Part shown: one piece after another, positions 59,916-64,000 of the stretch
Numbering within the stretch: position 1 is the first letter of the stretch
Layout: each line of letters opens with the position of its first letter
DNA from: Candidatus Terasakiella magnetica
Lineage (GTDB): Bacteria > Pseudomonadota > Alphaproteobacteria > Rhodospirillales > Terasakiellaceae
Direction: 5' to 3'
NCBI RefSeq assembly: GCF_900093605.1
Contig: NZ_FLYE01000002.1
Span: 112,818 to 176,817 of the forward strand
Length of the DNA stretch: 64,000 nt
Notes under the pieces: model-generated
The model's database searches: none
What the model saw: only the letters and a program-made list of their open reading frames with translations
Told to the model about the DNA's origin: nothing
Position numbers and translations under genes: made by a program

Positions 59916-60469
59916 TATACATAAGCTTTAATGCTGAAATAGCTGCGGTTGTCTTCAACCGGGATGAAGTCAAACTCAAATCCTTTTTTAGCGCGTCTTG
60001 CGATGTCAATAAATCCAACACCAGCCCCTTTGCTGCCTTCAGGGGTTTCGCCTCTCAAGGTTTCTTTATAAAGCTTTTTTAAACCATCATTGTCTAACTG
60101 CTGGATATGTTTCAGGTTTCCCCCAAGGCGTGTCACATCCTCTCCTTCAATCAGGTTTGAACAGGAAACAAAGAAGCTACTGTCTTTATAGCCAACCGTG
60201 AGAACGCCGTAGCGGAGTTCTTTTTGAGTATCGTCTGAAATAAGCTCCTCTTTCTCAGCGGAGTATCGAATAACATTTTGGACCTGCTCAACAAATAAGG
60301 AAAAAACACTGCGCGCTATCGTCTTATCAGCATCTTCCAATTCCAGTTTCATACGGATTGCTTGGCCTATACCGCTTAGGATATCTTCTGTCATATAACC
60401 GCTATAACAGAAAAGTATCCCTTTTTCGGCTAGGATATTTCGAAATTCGTACATGTCTTGCGCTAGCAT
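59915..60469 (-). CDS. siaB: SiaB-family protein kinase (DUF6272)
   Basis: 184-residue HATPase-like protein of the SiaB type. FSLFVEQVQNVIRYSAEKEEL (N-box-like, Glu and Asn), then GAGVGFIDIARRAKKGFEFDFIPVEDNRSYFSIKAYV are conserved features. It is predicted to phosphorylate SiaC. First gene of the operon; the region upstream to the small 60653 gene (183 bases) is the divergent promoter. The SiaA phosphatase gene is not visible in the window. Confidence 0.86.
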   Translation of the reverse strand: MLAQDMYEFRNILAEKGILFCYSGYMTEDILSGIGQAIRMKLELEDADKTIARSVFSLFVEQVQNVIRYSAEKEELISDDTQKELRYGVLTVGYKDSSFFVSCSNLIEGEDVTRLGGNLKHIQQLDNDGLKKLYKETLRGETPEGSKGAGVGFIDIARRAKKGFEFDFIPVEDNRSYFSIKAYV

Positions 60470-60615
60470 ATAAATGCTCCTTTAGCTGACAAGTAAGCCT
60501 CAAGCTTATCTTATTGGATAAAAGAATAGCTTTTTTTTCTAATGCTTATCAATAAACTTCTTTGCTCATATGTAATCTCAGACCTCATTTATGCCTATCC
60601 CCCTGTGTTAGGCCC

Positions 60616-60645
60616 TTGAGAATTTTTATATAAGTCGTGTATAGT
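60616..60645 (+). promoter_or_regulatory. Candidate promoter of the 64-residue gene
   Basis: TTGAGA and TATAGT are 18 bases apart. The predicted start site would fall within a few bases of the ATG at 60653, so the message may be leaderless. Confidence 0.4.
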
Positions 60646-60652
60646 TAAGCCC

Positions 60653-60847
60653 ATGTCTATATTGTTTCGCAAAATTGCAAATTACGCCGTACAGAAAATT
60701 GCTTCTGATCCTGTTGCGCGCCAACAAGCAACAGATGCGGTGCGTAAAGTCAGTAAAGAGGTCAGAACAATCGCAGCCTCTGATGATAGTGCTTATGAAA
60801 CTGGGCGTAGCGTGCGACGGGTCTTAAATCGGTTTAAGAACGACTAG
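60653..60847 (+). CDS. Small helical protein of unknown function
   Basis: 64-residue basic helical protein, RKIANYAVQKIASDPVARQQATDAVRKVSKEVRTIAAS. No membrane segment, no recognised family. No ribosome site; the promoter-like elements place the transcript start at or next to the ATG. Divergent from siaB. Confidence 0.65.
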   Translation: MSILFRKIANYAVQKIASDPVARQQATDAVRKVSKEVRTIAASDDSAYETGRSVRRVLNRFKND

Positions 60848-60950
60848 CCAGAGACAAACCATAACAAGCCTATTTTATGAGTTTGCGTCCTAGGTCTTTT
60901 TTTATTGCCGTGTTATATAGCTGCGCAAACTCCACAACAGGTCAATATCC

Positions 60951-61355
60951 ATGCATATATTTAAGCTCACACCGAAGCCGCAAAGCGACTATCGTTTGGA
61001 AGTCAAAGAGATCAAACAGAAGTGCAAGCTGGAAAAGCATGGCTATCGCCATAACAAAATCGTCTATGGTTTTTCTGAGAATCTTGATGACATTGAAGGC
61101 CTACAGACCCTTGGTCTGAACATTGAAGAAATTACCTTTGATGAGGCGCAGCTGGCGCTGAGCACTGCATTGGCAGAACGTGCCCGTGCCAAATCAAAGA
61201 TAGACCATATCCTTCACGATCGTGAATTCAATGGCGCAGAAAATGCCGACCAAGAAGCCATGGCCCAACAAAAGCTCACAGACCTAAACGATACAATTCA
61301 AGAGACAAAAACAAGCCTCGGCATAAATGGCACTGTCAAAGCCCTGAAATTCTAA
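60951..61355 (+). CDS. Conserved small protein of unknown function
   Basis: 134 residues. MHIFKLTPKPQSDYRLEVKEIKQKCKLEKHGYRHNKIVYGFSENLDDIEGLQTLG suggests a small alpha/beta fold. The C-terminal half is helical (LSTALAERARAKSKIDHILHDRE). No export signal. Near but not clearly coupled to the small XRE gene that follows by 27 bases. Confidence 0.65.
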   Translation: MHIFKLTPKPQSDYRLEVKEIKQKCKLEKHGYRHNKIVYGFSENLDDIEGLQTLGLNIEEITFDEAQLALSTALAERARAKSKIDHILHDREFNGAENADQEAMAQQKLTDLNDTIQETKTSLGINGTVKALKF

Positions 61356-61382
61356 GCCGCATTAAAAACGAAAGCAGTCGAT

Positions 61383-61601
61383 ATGACAAAATTAGCCCCA
61401 AAAGTAAGACCCGATATTTCCGATTGGACAGCCGCTGACCTTAAAAAATGGCGCGAAGACCACGCATTTTCTCAAGCAGAAGCCGCCAGCGCCATCGGTA
61501 TTGGCCGCCAGACTTGGCTTAAGATGGAAAATGGCAAAAAATCCGTCGATTTGGTCTTTTATCTCGCTTGTCGCGGGTATGATGCAGAGAAAAATAAATA
61601 A
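61383..61601 (+). CDS. Small XRE-type DNA-binding protein
   Basis: 72-residue HTH protein: DLKKWREDHAFSQAEAASAIGIGRQTWLKMENGKKSVDLVFYLACRGYDA, the Cro/C1 helix-turn-helix with typical QAEAASAIG recognition entry. Starts 27 bases after the 134-residue gene. Target unknown. It lies near the predicted attachment site region at the right end. Confidence 0.75.
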   Translation: MTKLAPKVRPDISDWTAADLKKWREDHAFSQAEAASAIGIGRQTWLKMENGKKSVDLVFYLACRGYDAEKNK

Positions 61602-61626
61602 AGCCACTGTATATGGGACCATGAAC

Positions 61627-61662
61627 AATTAAACAGCGCTCAAGACCGGGTGCTGCTTAATT
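61627..61662. terminator. Hairpin between convergent genes
   Basis: AATTAAACAGC and GCTGCTTAATT pair with one mismatch around a 14-base loop, midway between the XRE gene and the helicase stop at 61677. There is no long T run on either strand. Confidence 0.4.
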
Positions 61663-61676
61663 GAAACAGTTAGTCA

Positions 61677-63491
61677 TTAGGCTTTAAAATAGGGTAGGTT
61701 GTCTTGTGAAGAACAGCCAAGCATTGCGATGCGTTCAGCTATTTTAATTGATTTTTGGTATTTTCGTTCATTCTCACGGGGGCTGTGCGTGGATAAGGTT
61801 GTGCCGCACAGTGATATTCCATAATGCGCCTGAAGGGTTCGAATTCTTTTTCCTTCCAGCATACCATCCGCAATTAAGTTCAGGTCAAAATCTTCTTGTT
61901 TTTTGATCTTGAATTTATTTTTGACAATATAGGCCCGAATACGCGCTTCAGCAGCTAGGGCTTGTTCCCAATAATCGGTCTCTGAGTCTGTTTCATCACC
62001 GGAAACTTCAGAAAAAGCCATACAGAAACTGAGGAAAACACGCTCTTGGTCTGTTGCTGTTTTCCAAGCCGTAGAGCCAAGGCTTTCCCAAATGGACAGG
62101 TTCATTTCTTCATAAACTTTAGGAATGCGAGTGAAGAATAATTGATGCAAGCCGTTTTCGTTTAAGGTGCTATCAAGCTTCAATTCTTTATAAATGTCCG
62201 TGGCTGCATAAGTGTTGCAAACAGGGCAGGTGTCATTCTCATAAGCATCTTTTTTATAAATATGAGAGCAGCGTCTTTTATTTTCTAATTCATTTTTGCA
62301 CAGTAAATAGGTCTCGCTATTATCTTCATCATCGTGCTGCTGCCCAATCCAGTTAAACCGGTTTGAGAATTTCATATTAGAGCGTCGATTGCTCCATAGG
62401 TTCCATTTTAATTTTTCTACCGGACCAAATGTACTCCAGTTGGAACTCACATCGATAATCACACAGGATGTTTTTCCCGGTGCAGAACGCAACCCGCGCC
62501 CAACAGACTGGCCCCACAAGACCTTTGATAAAGTCGGGCGAAGATGCACGATAATATTACAATGGGGGTTATCCCAACCTTCTGCCAAAACACCCACTGA
62601 AACCATGGCCTCAATCTCTCCATTTTCATGTTGAGATAAAAGCTGCATGCGCTCCTTAATGGGGGTTCCTGCCGTAATAAGGGCCGCATTAATACCAAAA
62701 GACTGAATGCGCTCTAATGTGCTGTTTGCGACACTGACATCAGAACAAAACCATGCAGATATAGGTTTTCCTGAGACTCTTTCACGTTCTTCGTTATAGC
62801 TCCATGTGGCATAATCAATCATTGAAGATTTAATGATCGCAGGTGCGAGCTTGGTCACAGGAAAGTCGCCAGAACTGGTATCTATATTGTTTAACTCTAA
62901 ATCATGCACGAAATGTGCGCGGTATCTTGGCTGAACAAGAACGCCTTCTTCAATGAGGTCATTAATATTTGCACAGTCAATGATCGCATCAAAAGCAAGA
63001 TTAAGCTGGTCGCGCTGGTCATTTGTATTGCGCTCAGGCGATGCCGTTAGCCCCATGAAATGGGCACCATCTTTGCCACATGTATTAAAGTTATCAATAA
63101 TGCGTTTGTAGGCAACCCCATTGGGGGAGACGCGGTGGGCTTCATCCACGATGACAAGGTCTGCTTTTGAGATTGCATCGGCGAGCATTTCTTTTGCGCG
63201 CATATTTGTTGAAAGTAAGATGTCATAATCTTCAAAGGCACGACCTGCATCGGCTGCCACAAGTTTTTTAACATTGTGCTTTTTGCTTAAGGTGGCTTCG
63301 AGCTGTTCTAGTAAAACCAGCCTGTGGCAGAGCACAATAATTTTCTTATCTTTGTAGAACCGTTCGATAATCTCACTGGTCAGAATAGTCTTACCTGCAC
63401 CAGTTGGCGCTTTCAGGATGAACTTCTGATATTGGCTTAATATCAATGGAAATTCATCTATGATTTTTTGCTGCCAGTTTCTAAGGTGCAT
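61677..63491 (-). CDS. DEAH-box helicase, COG1061 type
   Basis: 604-residue superfamily 2 helicase. Motif I APTGAGKTIL near residue 30, motif II VIVDEAHRVSPNG near 115, motif III LTASPE, motif V/VI regions SVGVLAEGWDNP and GQSVGRGLRSAPGK. A cysteine cluster near 415-440 (CKNELENKRRCSHIY ... CPVC) suggests a zinc ribbon. C-terminal 150 residues are unassigned. Relatives occur in defence and repair loci, often with phage or island genes. Here it lies next to the tRNA fragment but on the chromosomal side. No partner nuclease is adjacent. Confidence 0.85.
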   Translation of the reverse strand: MHLRNWQQKIIDEFPLILSQYQKFILKAPTGAGKTILTSEIIERFYKDKKIIVLCHRLVLLEQLEATLSKKHNVKKLVAADAGRAFEDYDILLSTNMRAKEMLADAISKADLVIVDEAHRVSPNGVAYKRIIDNFNTCGKDGAHFMGLTASPERNTNDQRDQLNLAFDAIIDCANINDLIEEGVLVQPRYRAHFVHDLELNNIDTSSGDFPVTKLAPAIIKSSMIDYATWSYNEERERVSGKPISAWFCSDVSVANSTLERIQSFGINAALITAGTPIKERMQLLSQHENGEIEAMVSVGVLAEGWDNPHCNIIVHLRPTLSKVLWGQSVGRGLRSAPGKTSCVIIDVSSNWSTFGPVEKLKWNLWSNRRSNMKFSNRFNWIGQQHDDEDNSETYLLCKNELENKRRCSHIYKKDAYENDTCPVCNTYAATDIYKELKLDSTLNENGLHQLFFTRIPKVYEEMNLSIWESLGSTAWKTATDQERVFLSFCMAFSEVSGDETDSETDYWEQALAAEARIRAYIVKNKFKIKKQEDFDLNLIADGMLEGKRIRTLQAHYGISLCGTTLSTHSPRENERKYQKSIKIAERIAMLGCSSQDNLPYFKA

Positions 63492-63797
63492 TAGGTGCCA
63501 ATGTGTTGAATGAGTTCTATTGGGATAGATATATACTGATAGCTAGATGGTTTCTAGAAAATAAAAAAATGCCCCAAGCATTTCTGCTGGAATGTTCATT
63601 AAGTATTTGATTTTCTGGAAGGTTGCGGCCCTGCTCATGTTGTGTTGATCCAGCAGGGCTTTAAAGGCCTCTAGAGGCCAACGGAAGTAATAGATGTTCA
63701 ACGTGACTGTACTAGATATGATGGTGTACGCATGAATGTTTCCCTAATGCGTCTGCCTATAGGGAAGTCATATCTAAGTCATTTTTTTGAAAGGGAA
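63492..63797. other. Intergenic stretch without visible gene
   Basis: 306 bases with no supported ORF and no clear repeat. It separates the helicase gene from the tRNA fragment and contains the helicase promoter. Confidence 0.7.
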
Positions 63798-63843
63798 TGG
63801 TACCCGATTCCGGACTTGAACCAGGGACACGCGGATTTTCAAT
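63798..63843 (-). tRNA. 3' fragment of tRNA-Phe (likely attachment site)
   Basis: The minus strand reads ATTGAAAATCCGCGTGTCCC, TGGTTCAAGTCC, GGAATCGGGTACCA. This covers the anticodon loop with GAA, variable region, T arm and CCA end of tRNA-Phe. About four fifths of its 46 positions match E. coli tRNA-Phe by eye. The 5' half is absent: the upstream sequence does not form the acceptor or anticodon stem. Its orientation means the intact gene and any integrated element would lie to the right. Confidence 0.72.
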
Positions 63844-64000
63844 GCGATTCTTTTTGTTTAATTACAATGACTAAAGTGTCTGATTTTCGATTTGAGCTCA
63901 TTGTTGTTCGTTATGGGTTCTCAAAAGTGTTTAACTTTTGGGCTACAAACCAACTTAAGGCAGAAGTTTTCAATTGTATCACCTATATCTGCCCTTAGCC
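63844..64000. other. Right-edge stretch, possibly the start of an integrated element
   Basis: 157 AT-rich bases to the edge of the window. No convincing gene: an open frame runs through the tRNA fragment and is treated as chance. Confidence 0.5.

Noticed and set aside
61677..63491. Helicase as part of a restriction-modification or defence system
   Set aside because: No methyltransferase, specificity subunit or nuclease gene is adjacent; the helicase alone does not support such a call.
63732..63998. 88-residue open frame at the right end
   Set aside because: It runs through the tRNA-Phe fragment on the opposite strand, has no ribosome site and no protein-like composition.
1..64000. CRISPR array, prophage, insertion sequence or rRNA operon
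   Set aside because: No regular direct repeats with spacers, no transposase or phage structural genes, and no rRNA-like stretch were found.

Overview
The window looks like a chromosomal segment of a free-living alphaproteobacterium, probably a Rhodospirillales-type marine or aquatic organism. This rests on the gene families present (a PaaN-type phenylacetate enzyme, LivGF transport, a homogentisate-end MarR/FAH/MaiA block, many c-di-GMP proteins, receiver-HATPase fusions) and on moderate GC. The genus cannot be fixed from the sequence alone. No prophage, insertion sequence, CRISPR array or rRNA operon was seen.

Left part (1-16500): the end of a branched-chain-type ABC transporter (livM-livG-livF), a metallo-beta-lactamase-fold protein and a hemerythrin. 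A 14-base C tract and a tiny hydrophobic ORF follow. Next comes a minus-strand phenylacetate operon (paaF, paaG, paaH, paaI, a thiolase, paaK) with a PaaA-like di-iron oxygenase homologue upstream. Divergent from it are a flavodoxin, paaN and paaY. After that lie maleylacetoacetate isomerase and a fumarylacetoacetase-family hydrolase, divergent from a MarR regulator. Together these activate phenylacetate as a CoA thioester, open the ring and beta-oxidise the product, with the lower part of the homogentisate route next door.

Middle-left (16461-29427): an untracked 57-residue membrane protein, a REC-PAS-PAS-GGDEF-EAL protein, a DUF2892 protein and BluB (lower ligand of B12). A MoCF-domain protein and a large unknown follow. 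Then comes a cobalt ECF transporter operon (CbiK-like, CbiM, CbiL-like, CbiQ, CbiO) behind a clear cobalamin riboswitch, and a YceI / cytochrome b561 / YceI operon.

Middle-right (29450-48020) is dominated by signalling: an HD-GYP protein with an altered HD motif, two GGDEF proteins, a degenerate GGDEF-EAL protein, a receiver-HATPase fusion facing a histidine kinase, a cyclic-nucleotide-binding-fold protein, and a CheX/CheY pair. Between them sit a DHH phosphoesterase, a PhoD-like phosphatase, a rhodanese-MBL fusion, and an operon (DUF2249, NnrS-like, hemerythrin) behind a perfect FNR/NnrR-type box.

Right part (48348-64000): a HipBA-like module whose HipA lacks both catalytic aspartates; a divergent pair of paralogous unknown proteins sharing a 19-bp inverted operator; a bacteriohemerythrin coupled to a second receiver-HATPase fusion; and phosphatidylserine decarboxylase. 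Then comes a compact six-gene SiaB-SiaC-adenylate cyclase-histidine kinase-two receiver operon. The cyclase and the kinase share the same N-terminal coil region, which is the best candidate here for a little-described signalling circuit. The right end holds small unknowns, a DEAH helicase and a 46-base 3' fragment of a tRNA-Phe, which looks like the displaced attachment site of an integrated element lying mostly beyond the right edge.

A window-wide pattern: seven of eleven convergent gene junctions end with stop codons that overlap (sharing a YTAA tetranucleotide) or abut, leaving no room for an intrinsic terminator.
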